A stretch of 64,000 bases of DNA from Solilutibacter silvestris (GTDB lineage: Bacteria; Pseudomonadota; Gammaproteobacteria; Xanthomonadales; Xanthomonadaceae). Made by a program: the position numbers and the translations under genes. The stretch lies in NCBI RefSeq assembly GCF_002895945.1, contig NZ_NPZB01000001.1:1565501-1629500 (forward strand), given 5' to 3'. A model generated the notes under the pieces. The model saw nothing but the letters and a program-made list of their open reading frames with translations. It made no database searches and had not been told where the DNA came from. The number at the start of each line of letters is the position of its first letter. Position 1 is the first letter of the stretch. Below are positions 1-9,909 of this stretch, piece by piece.

Positions 1-2
1 CG

Positions 3-680
3 AAAGGCCTGCCCAAGATTGACGACGCTTATCGGGTTCGAATCGATATCCGGGTTGATCGCGATGACGAAGTGCCGGAGGTGTTCGAGCTTGATGGGCG
101 GATATCGAGAGATGTAGATGAGCACGTAAACCCGGATGGTGATTTTTGTTTGGGATCACCTCTGGCTGTTCGCCTGAAGCTGGGCCGGCTGCCTAGCCTG
201 ACCCATTTCGTCGATCAATGTGTTGTTCCGTTCCTCTACGCTGCATCGTGGCGCAGAAAGGGAGGCATTGGATGGCCGTTCAATGAACTGCCGCACTACA
301 GCCCTGGCCTTCTGGATGATTACCAGCGGTTGCTGCGCGTGAGCACTGCCGCGAGCACCAGGTTGGCATTGGCCGCTCTGTGTGTCCGCCCCCGTGTGGC
401 GAACAAGCTGCCTTGTCCCTGTGGCTGTGGACTTCGCCTCGGCAAGTGTTCGTATCGACAACACTTGGCCAGTTTGCGCCCCTTCGCTACGCGCCCATAT
501 TTTCGGCGTATTGCCGAAGACTTCGAGAGGCGGAAATTCTGCAATACCTCGGATGACCAAATCGACCCGCAAGCCGATATTCCGGATCTTTCCCCTCAAG
601 CGCTAGATCGGATCCGTGCGGCAAGCCGCCACCTGGAAGCGGATTTTCATCCCACCAGTTCATTGCTCCCGGGAGTCTGA
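3..680 (+). CDS. E2-like (ubiquitin-conjugating fold) protein with SEC-C-like zinc knuckle, 5'-truncated by the window edge
   Basis: The frame is open to the left edge, so the true start lies upstream; a GTG at 72 is the first start-like codon inside the window but is probably internal. The visible part has a His-x-Asn...Cys segment (HVNPDGDFCLGSP), which resembles the active-site region of bacterial E2-like proteins. It is followed by a helical region and a cysteine cluster PCPCGCGLRLGKC that looks like a SEC-C zinc knuckle. The likely role is transfer or recognition of a ubiquitin-like modifier, or a decayed relative of that fold. The gene lies 111 bp upstream of a large helicase on the same strand, so the two may form one accessory or defence locus. 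I am fairly sure of the E2-like/SEC-C resemblance and unsure of activity. No Ubl or E1 gene is visible next to it, but upstream sequence is missing. Confidence 0.6.
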   Translation, partial: KGLPKIDDAYRVRIDIRVDRDDEVPEVFELDGRISRDVDEHVNPDGDFCLGSPLAVRLKLGRLPSLTHFVDQCVVPFLYAASWRRKGGIGWPFNELPHYSPGLLDDYQRLLRVSTAASTRLALAALCVRPRVANKLPCPCGCGLRLGKCSYRQHLASLRPFATRPYFRRIAEDFERRKFCNTSDDQIDPQADIPDLSPQALDRIRAASRHLEADFHPTSSLLPGV

Positions 681-791
681 CTGCGTGCACCGGGTCGACT
701 GTTCAGGTGACCGAAAATTGATGGTCAGGTCGCTGACTCGCCAGTGGTACCTTGATCGCAGACCTTGTTGTTCCATCTATGAGGCAATGCC

Positions 792-3485
792 ATGGCTTCG
801 GTTGCAGAGCAAATCCAGAGCGCAAACGAGGCCATCTGCCAGAACATCGCGGCCTTAGGCGAGCAGCGCCCACTGTTGTCGCAGAACGTGCTCGCGCAGC
901 TTCGCAATCTGGTCGAGGGAGTCATCGTTCGCCTGCACCTTGGCGCTGATGGCGCAGAGTTTCGCTATGAGGCCGTCGAGCCCGCTTTGGCCTACATTCG
1001 GAGTCAAGGAAAACTCAACTTTCTCGGCCGCTTTCACAAGTTGCTGCAAGCCACTGCCTCGCATTACACCCTGGACGGCGATGCTTCCGAGCGGCTGATG
1101 CTCAAATACTACGAATACCTGCATCGCCTGCGCAGTCTGGTCTGGACTACTTGCGGCAAGAGCGTTTTGGCCAATTTGGAATCGTTTCCGGTCGATTTGG
1201 ATCCGTCCCTGCGCGAGTATCACTTAAAAATATCCGAGCGCATCGAGGCCGTGCGCAATACGAAACTAGATCGGGAGGTCGGCGCGCGCTACTACATCCA
1301 TAAGATCCGGCCGTTCTTCGTCGAAGGACATATCTACTACGAAGTGACCTTCCATCGCGCCGTGAACCGGGTGAGCAAGTTCGATCGCGCCATCGCTTTC
1401 ACCGACATTGACATCACCGACAAGTACTCCGCCTACCTAGTCTTGCAGCGCGAATCTATCCGGGTGCTCGATCAGGCGATGCCCATCACGATCATCCGCG
1501 CATGGGATGTGTCGATCCGCCCATGCGAGCTGACCAACTTCGCACGACTTCTTGGCATCAAGGCGAATGTTCAGAGCACCTCACCGGAGTTCCACTACCT
1601 GATGCACGGGCTTACAGCCACCTCTGGAAGCCTGCTGGATCTGATGGACATGGATGACGCGGAATATCGATCGATTCGTTTCGTTCCCAAGGTGGGAGAC
1701 AAGCCCGTCATCTTCTCGATCTTGGATGAAGCACGTCGGCTCATCCGGGCTCGAGCTCGGGGCTACAACCTCATCCGATACTTGATGCTCCGGATGCATA
1801 ACCAAACTATTAAGTTGCAGTATGCTTCTGAACCATGCCCATGGCTGTCGAATCTTTATCTGCAGATGGGTTGCACCCCGTTTGAGACAATGCCGTTTTG
1901 CACCTCGCCGAGGGGACACAATCCGCGCCTGTCGGATCTTGTCGAAGCCCTGGATGCTGGTGACCGGCGGCACGAGTTGCTCGCACGGCGGCTCCATACC
2001 AACGTCGAACAACACGGCATGCTTTATACGCCGGAAGAGGACTTCAAATCCTTCGGTGATCCTAGCGCGTTGATAGCGACATTCAATGGGAAGATTTACC
2101 ACAAGCACGCGCATCGAAAACTGATGCAGGACAAGCGCCACGTCTTCATAGCTGGCTATGAGGATGAGACGGCCGAGATTGTCTCGACTCTGCAAACGAT
2201 AGCGGCCGAGGGAATCGCTGGCTACACGCAAGCGGTGCAGCGCTGGTTGCAACAAGCATCGCGCGAAATCGACGACCCGGCAAAAAAAGATGCGCTTGAG
2301 CGTTTGTTCAGCGACTCCAGAGTTGCTTTGATCTATGGCGCTGCAGGGACAGGCAAGTCGACCATGGTCAATCACATTGCTAACTACTTCAACGACAAGT
2401 CCAAGCTTTTCCTCGCGCACACTAATCCGGCCGTCGATAACCTGAAACGCAAGGTCGTTGCCCAGAACGTGACGTTTCGGACCATCAGAAGTCACATCCA
2501 TCGGACTAGCGTCGAGCCCGACTACGATCTGCTTGTCATTGACGAGTGCAGCACGGTCAGCAATGCGGACTTGCTCAAGGTGCTCCGGAAAGGCTCGTTC
2601 AAACTACTAGTGCTGGTGGGGGACGTCTTTCAGATCGAGTCGATCCAGTTCGGGAACTGGTTCTCGATCATCCGCTCGTTTCTTGCCCCCAGCGCGATCT
2701 TCGAGTTGACGACGCCCTATCGGACAAAGAATCCGGCGCTGCTGCGATTCTGGAACAAGGTTCGGCATATCGAGGACGACCTCGATGAGGTGATCGCTAA
2801 GAATGGCTATTCCGGAGTTTTGGACCGAACCCTCTTCGAGCGCATCGGAGACGACGAGATAATTCTGTGTCTGAACTACGATGGCCTCTATGGAATCAAC
2901 AACGTTAATCGCTTTCTTCAGAGCAGCAACCCCAGGCCCCCAATCATCTGGCGAGAGGCAACCTATAAAGTGGGCGACCCGATTCTTTTCAACGAGTCCG
3001 AACGATTCCACCCGGTGCTCTACAACAACCTTAAGGGCCGAATCGTGGCGATGACTCAGGGGCTTGACTCATTGAGCTTCGATGTCGAGGTAGATCGCCC
3101 GCTCAGCGAATTCGACGTTATGAGTGCTGACTTGGAGTGGGTGGAAGGATCGATCGTGCGGTTTACCGTTTTCGATCATGATGCCAGCGACGAAGACGAT
3201 GACGCGCTGCACACCTTAGTTCCATTCCAAGTCGCCTACGCGGTCTCGATCCACAAGGCACAAGGCCTGGAATACGATTCGGTCAAGGTCGTTGTGACCA
3301 ACGCGAACGAAGAAGATTTGACACACAGCATTTTCTACACTGCGGTCACCCGAGCGCGAGAGCATCTTCGGATCTTCTGGACGCCAGAGACCCAGCGGAA
3401 GGTGCTGGCAAACCTGCGCCGCACAGTCAATCCGAAAGATGTCCAGCTACTTGCGGTGCGTCGTGGACTTGAACCCGTGCGCTAG
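792..3485 (+). CDS. Large SF1 (RecD/UvrD-like) DNA helicase with an uncharacterised N-terminal half
   Basis: This 897-residue protein has its ATPase core in the second half. A Walker A GAAGTGKST lies near residue 516, a Walker B LLVIDECST near 579, a UvrD_C_2-type motif SIHKAQGLEYDS near 818, and a motif VI YTAVTRARE near 849. These are the marks of a superfamily 1 helicase of the RecD/DUF2075 kind. The first ~500 residues match nothing I recognise and probably carry substrate recognition or a nuclease-like role. The ATG at 792 has a GAGG-like ribosome site about 10 nt upstream. It follows the E2-like gene on the same strand after a short gap and precedes the core gene mfd, which reads the other way. 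Accessory composition and context suggest a defence or mobile-element role. Confidence 0.75.
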   Translation: MASVAEQIQSANEAICQNIAALGEQRPLLSQNVLAQLRNLVEGVIVRLHLGADGAEFRYEAVEPALAYIRSQGKLNFLGRFHKLLQATASHYTLDGDASERLMLKYYEYLHRLRSLVWTTCGKSVLANLESFPVDLDPSLREYHLKISERIEAVRNTKLDREVGARYYIHKIRPFFVEGHIYYEVTFHRAVNRVSKFDRAIAFTDIDITDKYSAYLVLQRESIRVLDQAMPITIIRAWDVSIRPCELTNFARLLGIKANVQSTSPEFHYLMHGLTATSGSLLDLMDMDDAEYRSIRFVPKVGDKPVIFSILDEARRLIRARARGYNLIRYLMLRMHNQTIKLQYASEPCPWLSNLYLQMGCTPFETMPFCTSPRGHNPRLSDLVEALDAGDRRHELLARRLHTNVEQHGMLYTPEEDFKSFGDPSALIATFNGKIYHKHAHRKLMQDKRHVFIAGYEDETAEIVSTLQTIAAEGIAGYTQAVQRWLQQASREIDDPAKKDALERLFSDSRVALIYGAAGTGKSTMVNHIANYFNDKSKLFLAHTNPAVDNLKRKVVAQNVTFRTIRSHIHRTSVEPDYDLLVIDECSTVSNADLLKVLRKGSFKLLVLVGDVFQIESIQFGNWFSIIRSFLAPSAIFELTTPYRTKNPALLRFWNKVRHIEDDLDEVIAKNGYSGVLDRTLFERIGDDEIILCLNYDGLYGINNVNRFLQSSNPRPPIIWREATYKVGDPILFNESERFHPVLYNNLKGRIVAMTQGLDSLSFDVEVDRPLSEFDVMSADLEWVEGSIVRFTVFDHDASDEDDDALHTLVPFQVAYAVSIHKAQGLEYDSVKVVVTNANEEDLTHSIFYTAVTRAREHLRIFWTPETQRKVLANLRRTVNPKDVQLLAVRRGLEPVR

Positions 3486-3944
3486 CCTCTTGGCAGCAAA
3501 GTGCGTCCAAATCCGACCTTCTTGGCATTAGGGCCCGATGTCCGCTACTAGCCGACTTCGGCCCTTGTGCCTACGCCTACCATGTCGGTGTACTAATCAG
3601 AACCGATCGGTTTGGGTGGTCAGATTCATCGGTGTGCGCATCTGGGCTGCCGCCGGCTGCAGAACGAGCCATGTGGAGCCACCGAATGACGCCTCTCTGC
3701 ATCACTCGGCAGCTTGAGCTTGGGTCAGCGGGGAGCTGGGCACAAACATCGGCTATGGACATAGAAACGACGAATCGAGCCCCTAAATGCGGTCTAGCCA
3801 TGGACATCGTCTGTTCACGGCTGAGACCGCTCAAAAAAGGGCTTTCTTGCCTTGTCCATAGGCACATCACCTGCCGGTGTTACACGCACGTGCTCGGTCG
3901 CGGCGCTGGCGGCATCCTTAGTCCGCTCGATCGCGAGTACTGAC
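3486..3944. other. Gap between the helicase and mfd with no supported gene
   Basis: About 460 bp separate the helicase stop from the mfd stop (convergent). Open frames of about 100 codons exist on both strands, but neither has a ribosome site, recognisable motif or normal codon use. It marks the junction of accessory DNA and core chromosome. Confidence 0.5.
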
Positions 3945-6900
3945 TCAGGATGAAATCGCCAGCAACGCGAACAGTCCACGTGCGAGTTTTTGTCGCGTTT
4001 CGAAATCGGGTGCGGAGAGTTCGGTGATCCTCAGTCGATCCGGTCCATCCAGCTGGTAGCGCTTGGGCTGGCTCTGGATCATGCGGATGATCGCCATCGG
4101 ATCGACGTTCGGCTTCGCTTCAAACTGCACGCGCCCGGAAGATTCGCCGATGTCGAGCTTGCGGATGCCCAACCGTGTCGCTTCCAGTCGCAGTTCGGCG
4201 ATGGCGAACAGGTGCTTCACCTGGTCGGGCAGCAGGCCGAAGCGGTCGATCATCTCCACCTGCAATTCCCGCAGCGCATCGATGTCACCGGCGCTGCTGA
4301 TGCGCTTGTACAGCGTCAGGCGCGTGTGGACGTCGGGCAGGTAGTCATCCGGAATCAGCGCGGGGACATGCAGTTCCACTTCGGCGCCACGATGTTCGCG
4401 CGCGTCCGCATCCGGCAAATGGCCTTGCTTGATGCTGCGCACCGCGCGTTCCAGCAGCTCGGTGTAGAGGCTGAAACCGACTTCCGCCATTTGCCCGCTC
4501 TGTTCGTCGCCCAGCAATTCGCCAGCGCCGCGGATTTCCAGATCGTGGGTGGAGAGGGTGAAGCCCGCGCCCAATTCGTCCATCGAAGTGATCGCTTCCA
4601 GACGTTTCTTGGCGTCGGCGGTGATCGATTTGCGATCCGGGATCACCAGATAGGCGTAGGCGCGATGGTGCGAGCGGCCGACGCGTCCGCGCAACTGGTG
4701 CAATTGTGCGAGGCCAAACTTGTCGGCGCGATTGATGATGATGGTGTTGGCGTTGGGAATATCGATGCCGGATTCGATGATGGTCGAACACAGCAGCACG
4801 TTGAAGCGCTGGCGGTGGAAGTCGAGCATCACCTGTTCCAGCTCGCGTTCCGGCATCTGGCCGTGGGCGATGCCGATGCGTGCTTCCGGTACCAGTTCCT
4901 CCAGCTCGCGCTGCATGCGCACGATGCTTTCGAGGTCGTTGTGCAGGAAGTACAACTGGCCACCGCGTGACAGTTCGCGCTGGAAAGCCTCGCGCATCAA
5001 TGCGCTGTCCCATGGCGTGACGAAGGTCTGTACCGCAAGACGATTGGCCGGTGGGGTCGCGATGATGCTGAGGTCGCGCAGTCCGGCCATCGCCATGTTG
5101 AGCGTGCGCGGGATCGGGGTGGCGGTGAGCGTGAGCAGATGCACGTTCGCGCGCAACGACTTCAGCGCTTCTTTCTGGCGTACGCCGAAGCGTTGTTCCT
5201 CGTCGACGATGACGAGGCCGAGGTCCTTGAAATGCACATCGGCCGACAGCAGCTTGTGGGTGCCGACCATCACGTCGATTTCGCCGCGTGCGAGTTTCTC
5301 CAACGCCGCCTTCGATTCCTTGGCCGATTTGAAGCGCGACAGCACTTCGACGCGCAGCGGCCAGTCGGCGAAGCGGTCGCGGAAATTGCGGTAGTGCTGT
5401 TCTGCCAGCAAGGTCGTTGGCACCAGAACCGCGACCTGTTTTCCCGCAGCGGCGGCGACAAAGGCGGCGCGCACCGCGACTTCGGTCTTGCCGAACCCGA
5501 CATCGCCGCAGACCACGCGATCCATAGGCAACGAGGATCCGACATCGCCGATCACCGCTTCGATCGCGGCGTGCTGGTCGGGCGTTTCCTCGAAGGGAAA
5601 ACTCGCGGCGAACGGTTCGTACATCGAGCGATCGACATCGAGCCGCATGCCGGCGCGGGCCTGTCGACGTGCCTGGATGTCGAGCAATTCGGCGGCGACA
5701 TCGCGGACTTTCTCGGCGGCCTTCTTCTTCGCCTTGCTCCACTGCTCGCCGCCCAGTGAATGCAGCGGCGCGGTTTCCGGCGACGCGCCCGAGTAGCGGC
5801 TGACCAGGTGCAGTTGCGCCACCGGCACGTACAGGCGATCGCCCTTGGCGTATTCGATGTCGAGGTATTCGCCGCGTTCGCCGCCGGCTTCCAGCGTGAT
5901 CAGGCCGCGATAACGACCGACGCCATGGTCCTCATGGACGATCGGCGCGCCTTCGCTGAGTTCGCCGAGATCGCGGATGATCGCTTCGGGTTCGCGTCCG
6001 GCACGCTTGCGGCGACGCGTTTGCGTCGCACGTTCCGGGAACAGCTGGCGTTCGGTGAGGACGGCGAGCAGAGGCGCATCCAGCGCGAAACCATCCTCCA
6101 GTGGTGCAACGGTGATCGCGAAGCGCGGCGGTTTCGCCTCAGCCGCCATCTCCGCGATCGATGCCACCACCTGCGGCTGCAATTCCGCGGCACGCAACAC
6201 GTCGAGCAGGGCTTCGCGACGACCGGCCGATTCCGCGGCGATCAATACGCGGCCGGGATAGCTGGCGAGGAAATCGTGCAACGCCGCGGCCGGACGATCC
6301 TGATGGCCAGCGATCGCCACCGCGGGCACCGGTTGCACGCCGAGTGCGAGAGCTTCGCCGCGGCGGGCGTGGCCTTCGTCGCAGACTTCGATGCGTTGGC
6401 CGTCGTTGAGATGTTCGCGCAACGCGATCGGCGTGAGATACAACTCGCCGGGCGGCAGCAGCGGACGTTCGATGTCATGGCGTCGCTGTTCGTAGCGATC
6501 GCCGATCTGCGTCCACGATTTTTCCGCAGCTTCGAACACGTTTTCGCCCAGCAGCGGCAAGGTGTTCGCCGGCAACCAGTCGAACAGCGTCGAGGTGCGT
6601 TGGCCGTCGCGTTCGGGTTCGAAGAACAGGGGCAGCCACGCTTCGGCGCCGGCTGGCATCAATCCGGCCTTGAGGTCCTGATAGAGCGCACTGCGGCGAG
6701 TGTCGATGTCGAAGCGCTCGCGCAATGCGGCCATCGCGCGTTCGAATGCGGCGTCGTCGCTGGGCAGTTCGCGGCCCGGCAGCAGTTGCACGGCATCGAC
6801 GCGATCGAGCGAGCGTTGTGATTCCGGATCGAAGCCGCGGATCGATTCGATTTCGTCGTCGAGCAATTCGATGCGATAGGGCGTGTCCGTGCCCATCGGG

Positions 6901-7436
6901 TAAACGTCGAGCAGGCCACCACGCACGGCGAAGTCGCCCGGATCGAGCACCTGCGGCACGTTGCGGTAGCCGGCGGATTCGAGTCGACGTTTTTCGCCAT
7001 CAAGGTCGAGGCGTTGACCGGTCGCATAATCGAAGCGTCCGCCTTCGAGGTGGCGATGCGGTGCCAGTCGTTGCATCAAGGTCTGCACCGGCACCACGAC
7101 GATGCCGCGTTTCAGCCTCGGTAGTGCGTGCAAGGTCGCCAGTCGCTGCGAGACGATGTCGGGATGCGGACTGAACTGGTCGTAGGGCAGGGTTTCCCAA
7201 TCGGGGAATGGCTGCAGCGGCGTCGAGGCATCGCCGGCGAGCAGGGTGCGCAGGTCGCTTTCGAGTTGATGCGCGTGTTGGGTGTCGGCGGCGATCGCCA
7301 GGATCGGGCCGTCGTGCTCGCGCGCGGCGCGCGCGATCGCCCACGCCAGTCCGGAGCCGGTGCCGGGTGCGCGCCACCAGGCACGCGATTGGCCGGTGCG
7401 TGGCAAGGGAATGGGGGGAGGGGAGGACTTGCTCAT
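3945..7436 (-). CDS. mfd: Transcription-repair coupling factor Mfd
   Basis: This 1163-residue superfamily 2 translocase displaces stalled RNA polymerase and recruits UvrA for strand-specific repair. Visible parts are an N-terminal UvrB-like region, the RNA-polymerase-interacting segment (GAPIVHEDHGVGRYRGL), a Walker A GDVGFGKTE, a DEEQRFGV motif II, and a RecG-like second helicase half (QLHQLRGRVGRS), followed by the TRCF C-terminal domain. Length is normal for the family (about 1150). I chose the ATG at 7436 over the TTG one codon upstream. It is transcribed alone and faces the accessory helicase. Confidence 0.97.
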   Translation of the reverse strand: MSKSSPPPIPLPRTGQSRAWWRAPGTGSGLAWAIARAAREHDGPILAIAADTQHAHQLESDLRTLLAGDASTPLQPFPDWETLPYDQFSPHPDIVSQRLATLHALPRLKRGIVVVPVQTLMQRLAPHRHLEGGRFDYATGQRLDLDGEKRRLESAGYRNVPQVLDPGDFAVRGGLLDVYPMGTDTPYRIELLDDEIESIRGFDPESQRSLDRVDAVQLLPGRELPSDDAAFERAMAALRERFDIDTRRSALYQDLKAGLMPAGAEAWLPLFFEPERDGQRTSTLFDWLPANTLPLLGENVFEAAEKSWTQIGDRYEQRRHDIERPLLPPGELYLTPIALREHLNDGQRIEVCDEGHARRGEALALGVQPVPAVAIAGHQDRPAAALHDFLASYPGRVLIAAESAGRREALLDVLRAAELQPQVVASIAEMAAEAKPPRFAITVAPLEDGFALDAPLLAVLTERQLFPERATQTRRRKRAGREPEAIIRDLGELSEGAPIVHEDHGVGRYRGLITLEAGGERGEYLDIEYAKGDRLYVPVAQLHLVSRYSGASPETAPLHSLGGEQWSKAKKKAAEKVRDVAAELLDIQARRQARAGMRLDVDRSMYEPFAASFPFEETPDQHAAIEAVIGDVGSSLPMDRVVCGDVGFGKTEVAVRAAFVAAAAGKQVAVLVPTTLLAEQHYRNFRDRFADWPLRVEVLSRFKSAKESKAALEKLARGEIDVMVGTHKLLSADVHFKDLGLVIVDEEQRFGVRQKEALKSLRANVHLLTLTATPIPRTLNMAMAGLRDLSIIATPPANRLAVQTFVTPWDSALMREAFQRELSRGGQLYFLHNDLESIVRMQRELEELVPEARIGIAHGQMPERELEQVMLDFHRQRFNVLLCSTIIESGIDIPNANTIIINRADKFGLAQLHQLRGRVGRSHHRAYAYLVIPDRKSITADAKKRLEAITSMDELGAGFTLSTHDLEIRGAGELLGDEQSGQMAEVGFSLYTELLERAVRSIKQGHLPDADAREHRGAEVELHVPALIPDDYLPDVHTRLTLYKRISSAGDIDALRELQVEMIDRFGLLPDQVKHLFAIAELRLEATRLGIRKLDIGESSGRVQFEAKPNVDPMAIIRMIQSQPKRYQLDGPDRLRITELSAPDFETRQKLARGLFALLAISS

Positions 7437-7883
7437 CAAGCTGCGTATTTTAGCTTGGTCGCAATGGCGCGCGCTGGCGGCATGTTGTCACCCCGGGCAC
7501 TGCATGTCGTTACGAACGCAGTGAGGGATCAGCTTTCTCGCGCCCGGCGTGGGCCCGCTTGGGTGTCCCTATTGCCGACACGCCGTGAATCCATCCATGG
7601 AGGCTCAGCCGCGCCATCCGTGGCGCAGAATGGTCGGCCATAGGGACCCACCGCGCAGGCGCTGCCGGGCGGGGAGTGTTTCGTCACTTCGGTGAAGTCA
7701 CAACGTGCGAGCTGTTGCTCTCGCGAGCCGCCACAACACGCGCGCGGCCAGTGGGCGGTCTGCCCGATGCGCGGGCATACGAGGCAGGATGCCGAGTCGA
7801 GCCTCCATGGACGGATTCACGGCGTCCCGCGCATTGGGTCTGCCGGCCACGCCAGCCAGCGCGTGCGAGAAACTCCGCGCGTG
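7437..7883. repeat. Composite intergenic palindromic repeat, copy 1
   Basis: This gap between mfd and the TfoX-like gene carries two related palindromic units. Unit A is 7563-7647: outer arms GTGTCCCTATTGCCGAC and GTCGGCCATAGGGAC, inner stem GCGCCA...TGGCGC. Unit B is 7763-7838, inverted: arms CCGATGCGCGGG and CCCGCGCATTGGG. Both share a core close to CGTGAATCCATCCATGG. A third shared module (GTGAGGGATCAGCTTTCTCG) lies at about 7521-7540. The same modules recur at 20.3 and 24.8 kb in different order and orientation. I see no gene here; long open frames through these palindromes are artefacts. Confidence 0.85.
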
Positions 7884-8309
7884 CTAACGCTTCTTCTTCG
7901 CGGTAGCCTTCTTTGCAGGTGCTACTTTCTTCGCGATGGCCTTCTTCGCAGCTGCCGCTTTCTTCGCAGGTGCGACTTTCTTCGCAACCGCCACCTTCTT
8001 CGGCTTCGGCGCCGGCAACTCGTCCGCCGTCGCCAGCAACACGATGCGCAGGGCATCGCCATCGTCCAGCAACTCGTCGATCACCGGATAATCCTTCGCC
8101 TCCGGATACGGCGGCCGCATCGGCGCGTGCGGCACCAACTTTTTCGCGGCGGCGGTCGGCTTCAGGAACAGACTGTTGTCGCAACCGAACGCGACGACTT
8201 TCTCATCCACATAAAACGCGTATTCCCCGAACATCCGCCGCATGGTCAGGCGACTGCCCAGCCCGGCTTGCTCCATCACGTAATCGACGAAGATCCGGTC
8301 AGTCGCCAT
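7884..8309 (-). CDS. TfoX/Sxy N-terminal-domain protein with a Lys/Ala-rich tail
   Basis: The protein has 141 residues. Residues 1-100 match the TfoX_N fold (MRRMFGEYAFYVDEKVVAF region), found in competence regulators and in many stand-alone small proteins. The last ~40 residues are a histone-H1-like tail of AKK/APAKK repeats, which would bind nucleic acid by charge. The C-terminal TfoX domain is missing, so a competence-activator role as in full-length Sxy is not established. It lies 4 nt downstream of the GNAT gene on the same strand, so the two are probably co-transcribed. Confidence 0.85.
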   Translation of the reverse strand: MATDRIFVDYVMEQAGLGSRLTMRRMFGEYAFYVDEKVVAFGCDNSLFLKPTAAAKKLVPHAPMRPPYPEAKDYPVIDELLDDGDALRIVLLATADELPAPKPKKVAVAKKVAPAKKAAAAKKAIAKKVAPAKKATAKKKR

Positions 8310-8313
8310 TGTT

Positions 8314-8889
8314 TCAAGCGGCCTCGACCTCGGTCGAATCGCCTTCGGTCTCGGACAGATCCAACACCACGCGCACCAGCGTTTCCTTGCTGTTATCGCG
8401 ATCGATCTGGAATCCCAGCGAATCGGCCAAGTGCAGCATCGGTTCGTTTTCCTGCAGCACGTCGCCGGTCAGGCGTTCCAGCCCACGACCCTTGGCCCAG
8501 CGCGCCAGGCGCTGCAGCAGGTGGCGACCCAGACCCATGCCATGCACGTAGCGGCTGACCAGGATCGCGAATTCGGCGTCCTTGGTTCCCGGCACCGTAT
8601 GCGCGCGGGCAACGGCGCCAACCAGCGCCTCGCCGGGGGTGTAGGGCTCGGCCGCGACCAGCACGAAATCGGTGCGCGGATCGGGTTGGGTGAAGGACGC
8701 GGTCTCGGCCTCGGACAACTCCGACATCGCATGGTGATAGCGCAGTCGCACTTCTTCCGGCCCCAGCAGCGGGAAGGAGGCACGCAGCGGCGCGGCGTCC
8801 TCGGGGCGGATCGGTCGGATCAGGATCTCGCGTCCGTTGGCGAGACGCATGCGTTCATGCCACGGGGGCAGTTGGTTGCGGATAGCCAT
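8314..8889 (-). CDS. GNAT family N-acetyltransferase
   Basis: This 191-residue protein has a single Gcn5-related acetyltransferase domain. The acetyl-CoA-binding motif A is visible as VSRYVHGMGLGRHLLQRLA near residues 113-131, followed by the ENEPMLHLADSLGF segment typical of motif B. The N-terminus ILIRPIRPEDAAPL resembles the GNAT domain of acyl-CoA-synthetase-type protein acetyltransferases, but no NDP-forming synthetase part is present. Substrate unknown. It is the first gene of a pair with the TfoX-like gene. Confidence 0.85.
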   Translation of the reverse strand: MAIRNQLPPWHERMRLANGREILIRPIRPEDAAPLRASFPLLGPEEVRLRYHHAMSELSEAETASFTQPDPRTDFVLVAAEPYTPGEALVGAVARAHTVPGTKDAEFAILVSRYVHGMGLGRHLLQRLARWAKGRGLERLTGDVLQENEPMLHLADSLGFQIDRDNSKETLVRVVLDLSETEGDSTEVEAA

Positions 8890-8962
8890 GGGTTCATCCT
8901 GCCACGCATTGCATGAATGGCATGTTGTCCGGGGTCATATTGCGTTCATCTATCTTAACCAA

Positions 8963-9853
8963 TCAGCGCCGACGTCGCAGCGCAGCGATGCCCTGGACGA
9001 TGGCGACAACCATCGCGCCGGCGATCAGGCCGGCCACGGCATTGGCCAGGGGCGTGATCACTCCGCCGAGCGGGCCTTGCGCCAGATCCCCGATGGTGTG
9101 GTGCAGCATGGGCAGGCCATGGGCGAGGATGCCGCCACCGACCATGAACATCGCCAGCGTACCGACCACCGACAGCACCCGCATCAGCAGCGGGGCGAGC
9201 CATAGCAGGCCACGCCCGATCGCGGCGGTCGCGCGTTTGCGCGTCAGGTGCAGGCCGAGGTCGTCGAGTTTGACGATGGCGGCGACGACGCCATAGACGC
9301 CGATGGTCATCACCAGCGCGATGATCGTCAGCACCATGACGCGTTGCGGGAACGTCGCCTGCGCCACGGTTCCGAGCGCGATCACGATGATTTCCGCGGA
9401 GAGGACGAAGTCGGTGCGGATCGCGCCCTTGATCTTCTCGCGCTCGAAGGCGACCAGGTCGAGCGCGGGATCCTCCGTGGCTTCCTCGACCTCGGCTTCG
9501 TGCTGTTCCGCTTCGCGATGGTGCAACAGCGGATGCAGGACTTTCTCCGCACCTTCGAAGCACAGGTAGAGGCCACCGAGCATCAGCAATGGAGTAATCG
9601 CCCACGGCAGCAAGGCGCTGATCGCCAATGCCGCCGGCACAAGGATCGCCTTGTTGACCAGTGATCCCTTGGCGACCGCCCATACCACCGGCAATTCGCG
9701 TTCGGCGCGGACACCGGCGACCTGTTGTGCGTTCAATGCCAGATCGTCGCCGAGCACGCCGGCGGTCTTGGCGCTGGCGGTCTTGGTCATCGCGGCGACA
9801 TCGTCGAGCAGGCTGGCGATGTCGTCGAACAGGGCGAAGAAGCTGGAAGGCAT
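8963..9853 (-). CDS. DUF808 family inner-membrane protein
   Basis: The protein has 296 residues. The N-terminus (FFALFDDIASLLDDVAAMTKTA) and the segment with VLGDDLALNAQQVAG are hallmarks of the DUF808/YedI family. Several hydrophobic segments follow around residues 65-90, 155-195 and 210-290, so it is a multi-pass membrane protein. The family has no established biochemical role. Transcribed alone. Confidence 0.9.
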   Translation of the reverse strand: MPSSFFALFDDIASLLDDVAAMTKTASAKTAGVLGDDLALNAQQVAGVRAERELPVVWAVAKGSLVNKAILVPAALAISALLPWAITPLLMLGGLYLCFEGAEKVLHPLLHHREAEQHEAEVEEATEDPALDLVAFEREKIKGAIRTDFVLSAEIIVIALGTVAQATFPQRVMVLTIIALVMTIGVYGVVAAIVKLDDLGLHLTRKRATAAIGRGLLWLAPLLMRVLSVVGTLAMFMVGGGILAHGLPMLHHTIGDLAQGPLGGVITPLANAVAGLIAGAMVVAIVQGIAALRRRR

Positions 9854-9909
9854 CGGTGGCGATCAAACGGTCGGCGCCGCAGTTTCTCACGGCGCCGCTG
9901 GTGGCCGCT

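Noticed and set aside
3577-3943. Open frames of about 100 codons on both strands between the helicase and mfd
   Set aside because: No start signals or homology-like motifs, and the frames overlap each other.
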